Shown in pieces: positions 45,747 to 56,474 of a stretch of 64,000 nucleotides of DNA. Positions within the stretch are counted from its first letter, which is position 1. Every line of letters begins with the position of its first letter. Location: assembly GCF_003815535.1 (NCBI RefSeq), contig NZ_RPFZ01000001.1, forward strand, positions 1,240,001 through 1,304,000, given 5' to 3'. The notes beneath the pieces were generated by a model that worked only from the letters and a program-made list of their open reading frames with translations, had not been told where the DNA came from and made no database searches. The stretch comes from Aurantiacibacter spongiae (GTDB lineage Bacteria > Pseudomonadota > Alphaproteobacteria > Sphingomonadales > Sphingomonadaceae). The position numbers were made by a program, and so were the translations under genes.

Positions 45747-46388
45747 CTATCGTCCGTGTTCGCCCACCAGCGGTACGAAGCGTACCCCGCCAAGCGACGT
45801 TTCCCGCCAGTCTTCGGGCCCGGTCCGCTCGATCACGCAGAGCGCCTGCGAGCGGGTATCGCCGAGCGGGATGACCAGTCGCCCGCCGACGGTCAACTGG
45901 CGCTTCAGCGGGTCGGGCGCCTCGTCCACGCCGGCCGCGACGAGAATTGCATCGAACGGCGCGAAGTCGGACAGACCTTGCGACCCGTCCGCGTTGATCA
46001 CGGTCACGTTGCCGATACCCAGTGTCGCCAGTCGCCCACGCGCGAGATCGGCCAGTTCGGCGTGGAATTCGACCGCGTGGACATGGGCGCAAATCTGCGC
46101 GGCGACCGCGGCCGCGTAGCCCGAGCCGGCCCCGACCTCCAGCACGCGAGCTTCGGGTGTCAGCCTCGCGGCCTCCAGCATCAGCGCGACGACATAGGGC
46201 TGCGATATCGTCTGCCCGGCGGCGATGGACAGGGCGCGGTCCTCGTAGGCGCGGGAGCGGTCGTCGTCTTCCACGAACGCTTCGCGCGGAATGGTGGCCA
46301 TGGCATCGAGCACATGAGGGTCGGATATGCCCCTGGCGCGCAACTGGCTCTCGACCATTGCGGAACGCTGGCTTTCGATTGTCGTCAT
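45747..46388 (-). CDS. pcm: protein-L-isoaspartate O-methyltransferase
   Basis: About 213 aa from the ATG at 46388 (MTTIESQRSAMVESQLRARGI). The SAM motif is VLEVGAGSGYAAAV, with ISQPYVVALMLEAARL before it and QLTVGGRLVIPLG after it, as in Pcm. It starts repair of isoaspartyl damage in aged proteins. It is the first gene of a pair with the exported methyltransferase. Confidence 0.9.
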   Translation of the reverse strand: MTTIESQRSAMVESQLRARGISDPHVLDAMATIPREAFVEDDDRSRAYEDRALSIAAGQTISQPYVVALMLEAARLTPEARVLEVGAGSGYAAAVAAQICAHVHAVEFHAELADLARGRLATLGIGNVTVINADGSQGLSDFAPFDAILVAAGVDEAPDPLKRQLTVGGRLVIPLGDTRSQALCVIERTGPEDWRETSLGGVRFVPLVGEHGR

Positions 46389-46436
46389 AAATCGTCGGCT
46401 CCCCGGTGCGCGGATATGACATAGTCGCACACCGCG

Positions 46437-46469
46437 AAAAAGGGCCGGGAGGATCGCTCCTCCCGGCCC
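46437..46469 (-). terminator. groEL terminator
   Basis: Perfect 12-bp stem (46442-46453 with 46458-46469), TCGC loop and, on the minus strand, a five-T run (46437-46441), 34 bp after the groEL stop. Confidence 0.9.
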
Positions 46470-46502
46470 CTTTCGTTCGGCGATGCCGGTGCGTCGGCGG
46501 GC

Positions 46503-48495
<1,993 letters not shown>

Positions 48496-48540
48496 GATAC
48501 TGACCTCTTCCATTGTTATCTAAAGGGTGTTGAACCGTGT

Positions 48541-48567
48541 TTGGCACTCTCCGCACGAGAGTGCCAG
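48541..48567 (-). promoter_or_regulatory. CIRCE operator (HrcA site)
   Basis: TTGGCACTC, 9-nt spacer, GAGTGCCAG: the inverted repeat differs from the consensus TTAGCACTC-N9-GAGTGCTAA at one base in the left arm and two in the right. HrcA represses groE genes at such sites and heat relieves it. The stretch from 48568 to the kynU stop at 48852 shows nothing else that I can support. Confidence 0.92.
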
Positions 48568-48851
48568 CGGCGCGGATATGTTGTCGCGCGTTCAGGCAGT
48601 CAATGGGTCGATCGCGAAAAAATTCGTCGGCTCCGGCGGACCGCCGCGATGGCGGTTCCGGGATGAGCGGGGATCTGCGCCGCGGCGCGGCGTGGAATTG
48701 GCAAGAGGCTCGGGCAGGTCTGCCGCATAATCGGGCGGGCAGTTGAGGCTGTGGGAGGCCATGACATTCGGCAGTTTCGATTACCCCGGTGCGGGCATGG
48801 AACACGATGGCGCAAATCCGACGGTCCGCTTACCGTCCCGAGACCGCGCCC

Positions 48852-50108
48852 TCACGTCACTGCCGCGCGTTCGGCAAACCGCTCCTCCCGCCATGCGCCG
48901 CTGTCGAGGATGTCGCGCAGTTCGCTGACCGCGCGCCAGCAATCGGCGTAGCGGACATAGGCGGGCGCGAACCCCAGGCGCAGGGCGTCGGGGGCGCGGA
49001 AGTCGCCGACGACGCGGCGCTCGATCAGCGCCTGGCACAGTTCGTAGGCATGCTCGTGCCGCCAGGATAGCTGGCTGCCGCGCGCCTTCGGGTCGGCGGG
49101 CGAGATACATTCGAGCTCCGGCACCAGCTCTGCCACCGCGCGGCGGGTGAACTCGGACATGCGGCGCGATTTCGCCACGAGCGCGTCCATGCCGATGCGC
49201 GCGATCAGGTCCACGCCCTCTTCCAGCGCGCTCATCTGGATCACGGGCGGCGTGCCGGCGAGCAGTCGGTCGACGCCCGGCGCGGGGGCGTAGTCGTCCT
49301 CGAAGGCGAAGGGCTGCGCGTGGCCCATCCAGCCCGACAGCGGCTGGCGCAGCGCCCGGTGGTGACGCGGGGCGACGTAGGCGAAGGCGGGCGCGCCGGG
49401 GCCGCCGTTCAGGTACTTGTAGCCGCAGCCGACGGCGAAATCGGCCTGCGCCGCGGTAAGATCGACCGGCACCGCGCCGACGCTGTGCGACAGGTCCCAA
49501 AGCACCAGCGCCCCGGCCTCGTGCGCGGCCCGCGTCAGACGGAGCATGTCGTGCATCGCGCCGGTCTTGTAATGCACATGCGTCAGCAGCAGCAGCGCCA
49601 CGTCCTTGTCCAGCGCCGCTTCCAGATGCTCGCGCGGGGCCAGTTTCCGCGTCGCCAGCCCCTGTCCCTCCAAGCCGTCCACCATGTAGAGATCGGTCGG
49701 GAAATTGCCCGGTTCGCTCAGCACGACCTTGCGGCGGCGGTGGCCGTCGCCGCGAAAATGGGCGAGCGCGGCGCTGACGAGCTTGAACAGGTTCACGCTG
49801 ACGCTGTCCGCCGCGATCACCTCGTCCGGCCCGGCCCCGATCAACGGCGCGATCTTCGCGCCGACGCGCTGCGGCAGGGTGATCCAGTCCGCCCCACCGG
49901 CTCCGTCCGGGTTCCAGCTCGCAATCAGCCCATCGCCCCATTCCCGCCGAACGACCGTCTCGATGCGTTCCGGGGTCGCCCGGGGCAACGCGCCGAGCGA
50001 GTTGCCATCGAGATAGGCCACGGCGTCGTCCAGCAGGAAGTGGCCGCGCCACTTCGCCAGCGGGTCGGCGGCATCGAGGCGGGCGGCTTCGCCGGCGAAA
50101 TCGGTCAC
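48852..50108 (-). CDS. kynU: kynureninase
   Basis: A 418-aa PLP enzyme. It has YLDGNSLGALP near the start, EPGNFPTDLYM, WDLSHSVGAVPVDLTAAQADFAVGCGYKYLNGGPGAPAF (with the PLP lysine in CGYKYLNGG) and GTPPVIQMSALEEG. It splits kynurenine to anthranilate and alanine. It overlaps kynA by four bases. The pathway also needs kynurenine formamidase, not seen here. Confidence 0.94.
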   Translation of the reverse strand: MTDFAGEAARLDAADPLAKWRGHFLLDDAVAYLDGNSLGALPRATPERIETVVRREWGDGLIASWNPDGAGGADWITLPQRVGAKIAPLIGAGPDEVIAADSVSVNLFKLVSAALAHFRGDGHRRRKVVLSEPGNFPTDLYMVDGLEGQGLATRKLAPREHLEAALDKDVALLLLTHVHYKTGAMHDMLRLTRAAHEAGALVLWDLSHSVGAVPVDLTAAQADFAVGCGYKYLNGGPGAPAFAYVAPRHHRALRQPLSGWMGHAQPFAFEDDYAPAPGVDRLLAGTPPVIQMSALEEGVDLIARIGMDALVAKSRRMSEFTRRAVAELVPELECISPADPKARGSQLSWRHEHAYELCQALIERRVVGDFRAPDALRLGFAPAYVRYADCWRAVSELRDILDSGAWREERFAERAAVT

Positions 50109-50899
50109 AGCTGCGTCCTCACCGCCAGCAGTTCCGGAAAGAAACCCAGCTTCAGCACGCCTTCGAGATAGGCCACCCCCGCCGTGCCCCCGGTGCCGCG
50201 CTTGAACCCGATGATCCGCTCCACGGTCTTGAGATGCCCGAAGCGCCAGCGCTGGAAATGATATTCCAGATCGACCAGCTTTTCCGCCAGTTCATACAGA
50301 TCCCAGTAGGTCTGCGGATCGCGATAGACCCGCGCCCAGGCCTGCGTAATCGCATCGACCGGCTCGTGCGGGGCGGCGAGGTCGCGGTCCAGCACGGCAT
50401 CGGGAATGGCGAAGCCGCGCCGTTGCAGGAGGCGCAGCACCTCGTCGTAGAGGCTCGGGCGATCCAGTTCGGCGCGCAGCTTGTCCGCCACGTCGGGCGT
50501 CGCCTCGTGCATGGTCACGTGATCGGGATTGCGCCCGCCCAGAATGAATTCCATCAGTCGGTACTGCGCCGACTGGAAGCCGCTCGAGCCGCCCAGATGC
50601 GGGCGGATCAGCGAATAGTCGTGCGGCGTCATGGTGCTCAGCACGTTCCAGCTGGCGATCAGCTGTTCCTGCGCACGGGCGACCCGGGCCAGCATCTTGA
50701 ACGCCGGATCGAGATCATCGGCCACGATCAGCGCCCGCGCGCCCGACAGTTCGTGCAGGCACAGCTTGAGCCACAATTCACTCGCCTGGTGGACGATGAT
50801 GAACAGGAACTCGTCATGCGCGTCGGACGCGGGATGCTGCGCCGACAGGATGCGGTCGAGATCGAGATAGGAGGAATAGGTGACGTCGGTACGGGCCAT
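50105..50899 (-). CDS. kynA: tryptophan 2,3-dioxygenase
   Basis: A 264-aa heme dioxygenase. Motifs: TYSSYLDLDRILSAQHP, HDEFLFIIVHQASELWLKL (with the substrate-site His), SSGFQSAQYR and FQRWRFGHLKTVERIIGFKRGTGGTAG, which contains the heme-ligand His. It opens the indole ring of tryptophan to N-formylkynurenine. First gene of a two-gene operon with kynU. Confidence 0.95.
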   Translation of the reverse strand: MARTDVTYSSYLDLDRILSAQHPASDAHDEFLFIIVHQASELWLKLCLHELSGARALIVADDLDPAFKMLARVARAQEQLIASWNVLSTMTPHDYSLIRPHLGGSSGFQSAQYRLMEFILGGRNPDHVTMHEATPDVADKLRAELDRPSLYDEVLRLLQRRGFAIPDAVLDRDLAAPHEPVDAITQAWARVYRDPQTYWDLYELAEKLVDLEYHFQRWRFGHLKTVERIIGFKRGTGGTAGVAYLEGVLKLGFFPELLAVRTQL

Positions 50900-50935
50900 G
50901 CGTCAGGCCTTAGCGGCAAGCGGGGTCGGGCGAAA

Positions 50936-51358
50936 CTATCCGTCGATCACCCGCGTTTCGGGGTGGTGCTTGTCGAGGTGCTTCCTGATTATTCTCAGGT
51001 TGCGGGTGTTGGAGCGGAAGAAGAAATCGAACGCATCACCCAGCATGGGCACCGCGCCGACCGCCGAATCGAACGCCACATTGCCGGCCATGCGCGCCAG
51101 CTTCCACTTCGGCATGCGCAGATTGCGCGCCTCCCACACGATCCACGCGCCCATCGCCATGCCGATGACATCGCCCACCACCGGGACCAGCCCGACGATC
51201 GCGTCGAGGCCGACGGGGCGGTTGACGCCGGGGACGGTGAAGCTGCGTTCGAGCACCTGCTCCATCGCCTCGATCCGTCTGCGGACCGCCTGCGGATCGG
51301 TGCCCAGCGGCAGGTCTGGCCTCGGCGGGCGGGGGCGGGCGGTCTGCGGGCTGTCCAT
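50936..51358 (-). CDS. DUF4112 membrane protein
   Basis: A 140-aa protein from the ATG at 51358. The Pro-rich N-terminus is followed by the conserved VPGVNRPVGLDAIVGLVPVVGDVIG and VGAVPMLGDAFDFFFRSNTRNLRIIRKHL, which are DUF4112 features: two glycine-rich hydrophobic hairpins. Function unknown. It starts 5 bp after the solute-binding protein stop, so it shares its transcript. Confidence 0.85.
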   Translation of the reverse strand: MDSPQTARPRPPRPDLPLGTDPQAVRRRIEAMEQVLERSFTVPGVNRPVGLDAIVGLVPVVGDVIGMAMGAWIVWEARNLRMPKWKLARMAGNVAFDSAVGAVPMLGDAFDFFFRSNTRNLRIIRKHLDKHHPETRVIDG

Positions 51359-51363
51359 GCCCG

Positions 51364-52845
51364 TTATCTGGGTATCTCGGCGAGCGGCGGCAAGGGATGC
51401 CAGCCATAGGCGTTGGCCTGATAGCCCTCCAGCCCGCCGCGCACGAGCGTCCAGCGCAGCGGCGCCCCCAGCGGAATGAACACGTTGGCGAGCGTCAGCT
51501 GCGCCTCGGCCTCGGCGAAGCGGACGGCGCGCTGGGCCGGATCGGCTTCGGCAAGACCCTGCGCAACGAGCGTATCGGCGTCGTCCAGGCACGGGCCGCG
51601 CCGCAGCGAGCAGGCGAACTGGTTGAGGAACCAGCGCGGAGCGGGATAGCGGGCCACGGCATCGACCAGTACCAGGTCCGCCGCGCCCGCCTCGCCCGCC
51701 CGTTCGAGCGTTACGCCCACGCTCGCCCATTGCTGTGCGAGGTCGCGGTACAGCAGATCCCAGCCCCGCCCCTCGGGAAGCGCGACGGAAAGGGTGGCCG
51801 ATGCCGGCTCGCCGTCGGCGGCCGCCGCGCGCTGCCAGGTGCCGATGCGGGCGCGCGCCTCCTCCCTCAGTTCCTCGATATCGGCATCGGCCCAACGCTC
51901 CGCGACCAGCCCCGGATCGCCGGGCAGTCCGGGCGCCACGGGGCGCGTCGTCGCCACCCAGCCGCCGATATTGTAGCGCGCCAGCAGCGCCTGCCGGTCG
52001 ATCGCCATTGCCAGCGCCTCGCGCACGCGGTCACTCCCGAGCAACCCCTTGGCGCGGCGAACCCGCAGGCCGAACAGGCCGAAGGTCGAATCGATGCGCA
52101 GCGTGCCGGTCGACAGTGGGCCGGTATCGACCAGCGGCAGCGAGCCGAGATCGCCGCCCAGCACCATCTGCACGCGGTTGTCGTTGAAAAGCGCGATGGC
52201 GTGCCGGGCGTCGGTCACCATCAGGTTCACCGCGCGCACGTCGTCCTGCCAGTCTTCGGGCTGGGGCAGGCCCCGCTCGCCGGGCGGGCGCAGCGCCAGC
52301 TCGGCCGAGCCATCAGTGCGCGCCAAGGTCATCGCTCCGGTGTCGCCGCCCGGCGCCCCGAGCGCGAGTTCAGGCTGGGCGAGCAGTTGCAGCAGATAGG
52401 GTTCGGGTTCGGACAGGCGCAGCTCGACCACCCGCCCGGCCATCGCTCGCACCTCCTCCACCGGCGCGAGATCGAGGCCGAGCGAGGTGCCCTTAAGGTC
52501 TGCCAGCGTCGCCTCGAGTCGGTCGGCGACGCTTTCCGCGGTGAGCGGGCTGCCATCGGGCCAGTCGCTTTCGCGCAGACGGAAGATGAAGGTGCGCCCG
52601 CCATCGGTCACCAGCCAGCGTTCGGCGAGGTCGGGCACGACGTCACCATTGGCGTTGAGCGCGACCAGCCCCGACTGCGTTGCCGCGCGCACGATCTGGG
52701 CGCCGGGCGCAAGGCGCAGGCCATCGGCAAAGACCGTGTCGGGCGATCCGATCAGGGCAACGTCGATCTCGCCCTCTGCCGGCGAATCGCAGGCCGTCAG
52801 GCCAGCGGCGAACGCGAGGGCGAGAAAGGCATGACGGCAACGCAT
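51364..52845 (-). CDS. peptide/oligosaccharide-type ABC solute-binding lipoprotein
   Basis: About 493 aa from the ATG at 52845. The lipobox ends LTAC. It shows the SBP family 5 pattern: PDLAERWLVTDGGRTFIFRLRESDWPDGSPLTAESVADRL, then VREALAMAIDRQALL. These proteins bring peptides, nickel or sugars to DppBCDF-type permeases, but no permease gene is adjacent. It may act with an unlinked transporter or as a chaperone. Followed by the DUF4112 gene. Confidence 0.8.
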   Translation of the reverse strand: MRCRHAFLALAFAAGLTACDSPAEGEIDVALIGSPDTVFADGLRLAPGAQIVRAATQSGLVALNANGDVVPDLAERWLVTDGGRTFIFRLRESDWPDGSPLTAESVADRLEATLADLKGTSLGLDLAPVEEVRAMAGRVVELRLSEPEPYLLQLLAQPELALGAPGGDTGAMTLARTDGSAELALRPPGERGLPQPEDWQDDVRAVNLMVTDARHAIALFNDNRVQMVLGGDLGSLPLVDTGPLSTGTLRIDSTFGLFGLRVRRAKGLLGSDRVREALAMAIDRQALLARYNIGGWVATTRPVAPGLPGDPGLVAERWADADIEELREEARARIGTWQRAAAADGEPASATLSVALPEGRGWDLLYRDLAQQWASVGVTLERAGEAGAADLVLVDAVARYPAPRWFLNQFACSLRRGPCLDDADTLVAQGLAEADPAQRAVRFAEAEAQLTLANVFIPLGAPLRWTLVRGGLEGYQANAYGWHPLPPLAEIPR

Positions 52846-52923
52846 GGAGCCGCCGGCTCTAGGCCGCGCGCCGCGTGCCAGCAATGGCGGATCGTCGGGG
52901 CGGCGGGCCGCCTGACCGATGCG

Positions 52924-53274
52924 TCAGGAATTGCGCATCATGCGGCCCTGGCTGTCATAGGCGGGATGGACGCTGCTCGTGGTCGGCGCGGCGGCGGGGC
53001 CGCGGGCCTGTCTGGGATCGATCTCGTCGACGAAGGCGATGCCGAAGCGGTTGTCCTGCTTCCACGCCACCGTGCCCTCGACCCAGCCGATATTGCGCAA
53101 CTCCACCGCGACCAGCTGGCCGCGCATGACGCGCACGTCGCCTTCCGCCATCATGCCGCCGGTGGACAGGTTGCGCACCTTGACGCGTTGCGCCGCCTCC
53201 TGCCCGTCCACGCGCAGCTGCGCGAGCAGGAACAGGCTGTCGCGGCCAACCTGGCGGGTATCGATTTCGCTCAT
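52924..53274 (-). CDS. PilZ domain protein
   Basis: A 116-aa protein from the ATG at 53274. The c-di-GMP signature is visible: RQVGR (RxxxR, residues 7-11) and NLSTGG (NxSxxG), followed by EGTVAWKQDNRFGIAF. It should therefore bind c-di-GMP in the cytoplasm. A Pro/Ala tail follows. It lies downstream of a CtrA-type box (53385-53399). Confidence 0.85.
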   Translation of the reverse strand: MSEIDTRQVGRDSLFLLAQLRVDGQEAAQRVKVRNLSTGGMMAEGDVRVMRGQLVAVELRNIGWVEGTVAWKQDNRFGIAFVDEIDPRQARGPAAAPTTSSVHPAYDSQGRMMRNS

Positions 53275-53384
53275 CGCGTCGGTCTCAATCCTTGCCTGCC
53301 TTCGTTCGGACCATCCGGTCGCGCCGCGCGGCGGCCTTGCACCGGCCCGCGACCGTGGGGACATGCGCGATGCGGGCCGAATGC

Positions 53385-53399
53385 CTAACGAATCCTTAA
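53385..53399 (-). promoter_or_regulatory. CtrA-type box upstream of pilZ
   Basis: On the minus strand TTAA-N7-TTAG, one base from the full CtrA consensus TTAA-N7-TTAA, 111-125 bp upstream of the PilZ start and after the dksA stop. Confidence 0.45.
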
Positions 53400-53436
53400 T
53401 TCGCGCGTCGAATGGTCCAATGTGTTCCGATATGGG

Positions 53437-53895
53437 TCAGTCGTCGCGGGAGATCTTTTCGCGCCGTTCGTGGGCCGCCTGCGCCTCCACCGTCATGGTG
53501 GCAATGGGCCGGGCGATCAGACGGTTGATGCCGATGGGTTCGCCGGTCATGTCGCACCAGCCATATTCGCCCTCGTCGATGCGGCGCATCGCGGCGTCGA
53601 TCTTGGCGGTCAGCTTGCGCTGCCGGTCGCGCGTCCTGAGCTCGATGCCCCAGTCGGTCTCGCTCGAGGCGCGGTCGTTCAGATCAGGCTCGCGCAGCGG
53701 TCCTTCCTGCAGGTTCTGCAAAGTTCCTTCGGACGCCTGAAGGATCGAGCGCTTCCATTCGAGCAGCAGCACGCGAAAGTAGTTGAGCTGCTTTTCCGAC
53801 ATGTATTCCTCGTCGTCCGAGGGCGTGTAGTCGTCCGGCAACGACCGCTTCGCCTTGGCGAGGATGTCGATATCGTCGTGCATGGCAACAGCCAT
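53437..53895 (-). CDS. dksA: DksA-type RNA polymerase-binding regulator with one cysteine
   Basis: A 152-aa protein; the ATG at 53895 is chosen because AGGAG precedes it by 5-6 nt. It has the coiled coil with the acidic tip residues (LNDRASSETDWGIELRTRDRQRKL) and the globular end YGWCDMTGEPIGINRLIARP. The canonical four-Cys zinc finger is reduced to one Cys, as in some alphaproteobacterial DksA proteins that work without zinc. It modulates transcription together with ppGpp. Confidence 0.9.
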   Translation of the reverse strand: MAVAMHDDIDILAKAKRSLPDDYTPSDDEEYMSEKQLNYFRVLLLEWKRSILQASEGTLQNLQEGPLREPDLNDRASSETDWGIELRTRDRQRKLTAKIDAAMRRIDEGEYGWCDMTGEPIGINRLIARPIATMTVEAQAAHERREKISRDD

Positions 53896-54206
53896 CAGGT
53901 GCTCCTGGTCCCGGTGCGCATTGCCTTCCCTGCGACAGGTGCCGTGTCCGGGTCTGTCGGCGGCCCCGCCAAGGCCATTCGTCGGGCGGGCCTATAGGAG
54001 CGGCGCCAGCGCCGCACAAGCGGCAATCTGGGCCGGGAGACACCTGCGCAAAACCGTGACATTCCGCCCACACGGCGACCTCCTCCACCGGCGCGTTAAC
54101 GATTGCGCGGCGGCGTTAACCATTTCTTGAGCACGTTCGTCAAACATCGTCCCGGCAACGAAACGCCGGACCAGGGGGCCGGTGCGAACACACAGGGGTT
54201 TGGATT
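53896..54206. promoter_or_regulatory. dksA/Sel1 divergent intergenic region
   Basis: 311 bp with no gene. Near the Sel1 side are TTAAC (54096) and the CtrA half-site TTAACCAT (54116-54123), 83 bp before the Sel1 start. No other element is recognised. Confidence 0.4.
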
Positions 54207-54536
54207 ATGGAACTCGCCAGGATCGAGACATTCGTGAAGGTCAGCCCGGCCGACATCGCCGGGATGGACATGCTGGTGGCGACCTGCCTCGCCGACGCCG
54301 CCGATGGTGACGTGGACGCGCTGTACGATCTGGGCGTCGCTTATTCGACGGGAAGCCACGGGGTGAACTGCGACCTGGTCGAAGCGCACAAGTGGTTCAA
54401 CCTTGCCGCCGCCAGCGGGCACGAGGCCGCGCAATGGTGCCGGGCCGACATTGCCGGCGAAATGAGCGCGCGCGAGATCGCCGAAGCGCAGCGCCGCGCC
54501 CGCGAATGGCTGCGTGCCGAGCGGCAGGCCGCCTGA
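54207..54536 (+). CDS. Sel1-repeat protein
   Basis: A 109-aa protein with one Sel1-like unit: GDVDALYDLGVAYSTGSHGVNCDLVEAHKWFNLAAASGHEAAQWCR. Sel1 repeats are helical pairs for protein contacts. No signal peptide, so cytoplasmic. Short N- and C-terminal helices flank the repeat. A CtrA half-site lies upstream. Confidence 0.85.
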   Translation: MELARIETFVKVSPADIAGMDMLVATCLADAADGDVDALYDLGVAYSTGSHGVNCDLVEAHKWFNLAAASGHEAAQWCRADIAGEMSAREIAEAQRRAREWLRAERQAA

Positions 54537-54562
54537 CCGGCCGCGCCCCCGCCGCGCGGCGC

Positions 54563-55705
54563 CTAGTCGCCTTTGCGAAACGGCGTGCGACCGGCCATGT
54601 ACAGCTGATCGACCTCCACCCCGCGCTGCTCCTGCTTCAGGAACTCGGCGACCGCGCGGCGGAAGCCAGGATCGGCAAGCCAGTGCATGCTGGTGGTGAC
54701 GACGGGTTCGTATCCCCGGGCAAGCTTGTGCCCGCCCTGCGCCCCCGCCTCCACCCGATCGAGGCCGAGATCGATGGCGATGTCGATGGCGCGGTAATAG
54801 CACAGCTCGAAATGCAGGAAGGGCTTGTCCACCAGGCAGCCCCAGTAGCGGCCGTAGAGCGCCGACCCGCCGACGAAATTGAGCGCACCGGCGATCGCCC
54901 GCCCGTCCGCGTCGAAGGCCAGCAGCAGCAGCACGCGCTCCCCCAGCCGTTCCCCGAACAGGTCGAACGCCTCGCGCGTCAGATAGGGCGACCCCCATTT
55001 GCGCGCGCCGGTATCCTGGTAGAACAGCCAGAAGGCATCCCAGTGTGCGGGGCGGATATCGTCCCCGCGCAGCGCCCGCACGGTGATGCCATCGTTCGCC
55101 GCGGCGCGTTCCTTGCGCAGATCCTTGCGCTTGCGACTGGTCAGCTCGGCAAGAAAGCCGTCGAAATCCGCGTAGCCGCGATTGTACCAGTGGAACTGGG
55201 TATCCTCCCGCCTTAGCCAGCCCGCATCCTCGAACAGCGCGCGCTGCCGCGGTTCCACGAAGGTCGCGTGCGCGCCCGACCACCCCTCGCGCGCCACCAG
55301 CGTTTCGGCGGCACGCAGGAGCGGCGCGACCAGCGCATCGTCGCGGAGCAGGAGGCGCGGGCCGGTGGCGGGTGTGAAGGGCGCGGCGATCTGCAGCTTG
55401 GGGTAATAATCGCCGCCCGCCCGGTACCAGGCATCGGCCCAGGCGTGGTCGAACACGTATTCGCCCTGGCTGTGGCTCTTGAGATAGCTGGGCAGCGCCC
55501 CCAGCAGCGTCCCGTCGCCGTCCTCGAGCAGAATCGGTGCCGGGGTCCATCCGGTTCCCGGCCCGACGCTTCCCGAATCCTCCAGCGCGGTAAGGAATTC
55601 GTGCGCGACGAAAGGATTGTCGCTGCCGGCGAGCGCGTTCCAGTCGTCGGCGGGTATGTCGCCCACCGCCGAAGCGATCCGAGCCGTCAGTTCGCGATTG
55701 GCCAT
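54563..55705 (-). CDS. GNAT-fold protein of the FemAB-like/COG3146 group
   Basis: About 380 aa from the ATG at 55705. The N-terminal half has DDWNALAGSDNPFVAHEFLTALEDSGSVG, typical of the group annotated as peptidoglycan-related N-acyltransferases. The C-terminal half is GNAT-like, with QDTGARKWGSPYLTREAFDLF, GALNFVGGSALYGRYWG and GGHKLARGYEPVVTTSMHWLADPGF. Substrate unknown. It is the last gene of a minus-strand run from DUF3572. Confidence 0.85.
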   Translation of the reverse strand: MANRELTARIASAVGDIPADDWNALAGSDNPFVAHEFLTALEDSGSVGPGTGWTPAPILLEDGDGTLLGALPSYLKSHSQGEYVFDHAWADAWYRAGGDYYPKLQIAAPFTPATGPRLLLRDDALVAPLLRAAETLVAREGWSGAHATFVEPRQRALFEDAGWLRREDTQFHWYNRGYADFDGFLAELTSRKRKDLRKERAAANDGITVRALRGDDIRPAHWDAFWLFYQDTGARKWGSPYLTREAFDLFGERLGERVLLLLAFDADGRAIAGALNFVGGSALYGRYWGCLVDKPFLHFELCYYRAIDIAIDLGLDRVEAGAQGGHKLARGYEPVVTTSMHWLADPGFRRAVAEFLKQEQRGVEVDQLYMAGRTPFRKGD

Positions 55706-55715
55706 TGCCACCAAT

Positions 55716-56474
55716 CTAGGAACGCGCCGCCCACGCCGCCACCCCCTCGCCTTCCATGATCGGCGTGGCCCCCTCGGCCAGCGCGACGTCCAGCCGCGCG
55801 CCATCGTTCACCGTCCAGGCGAGCAGGGGCAGGCCGAGCCGCCTGAGCGATCGCGCGAGGCGGCTGGGATAGTCGCGCACGTCATAGGCCATGAATTCGG
55901 GCCGCCCCCGCGCCAGTTCCCACAGGCGGTGGAGATGGCCCGCGAAGTCGCGCGCATTCTCCTCCTTCATCACCATTCCCACGGGCAGGCCGGGCATCCG
56001 CTTCGCGAACCAGCGGGCGATCCGCGGGTCGTAGCTCATCACGGCGACCCTGCCGCGGTAGCCTTCGAGATCACGCCGCAGCGCCCGGCAGAGGCTGTGG
56101 ACCGGCCTGTCGCGCCGGGTCTTGCATTCGATCAGCAGCGGGACCGCCCCCGCCACGATATCGAGCACGTCGCGCATGGCCGGGATCGGGTGATCGCCCT
56201 CTTCGTCGGTTGTCGACAGGCGGAGCGCGGCAAGCTCGGCGGCGGAGAGGGCGTCGAACTGCCCCTCCCGCCCCGTCAGGCGCATCATGTCCTCGTCGTG
56301 ATAGACGACGGCCCGCCCGTCGCGGCTGACGCGGATATCGCATTCGATGCCGTAGCCCGCTTCCTTCGCGGCGGCGAAGGCGGCGAGCGAGTTTTCCGGT
56401 ATCGGCCCGCCGTGCAGCCCGCGATGGGCGTATGGCTGCGCGCTCAGCCAGGCCGGCGCGCGATGGCGCGGCAT
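55716..56474 (-). CDS. glycerophosphodiester phosphodiesterase
   Basis: A 252-aa protein with the GDPD signature AHRGLHGGPIPENSLAAFAAAKEAGYGIECDIRVSRDGRAVVYHDEDMMRLTG, which supplies the catalytic His pair and metal-binding Glu/Asp. It hydrolyses deacylated phospholipids to glycerol-3-phosphate. There is no signal peptide, so cytoplasmic. Its start overlaps the ridA stop. Confidence 0.92.
   Translation of the reverse strand: MPRHRAPAWLSAQPYAHRGLHGGPIPENSLAAFAAAKEAGYGIECDIRVSRDGRAVVYHDEDMMRLTGREGQFDALSAAELAALRLSTTDEEGDHPIPAMRDVLDIVAGAVPLLIECKTRRDRPVHSLCRALRRDLEGYRGRVAVMSYDPRIARWFAKRMPGLPVGMVMKEENARDFAGHLHRLWELARGRPEFMAYDVRDYPSRLARSLRRLGLPLLAWTVNDGARLDVALAEGATPIMEGEGVAAWAARS

Noticed and set aside
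48743-48928. Short plus-strand frame downstream of kynU
   Set aside because: Only 61 codons, overlaps the kynU end and has no ribosome-binding site or domain.
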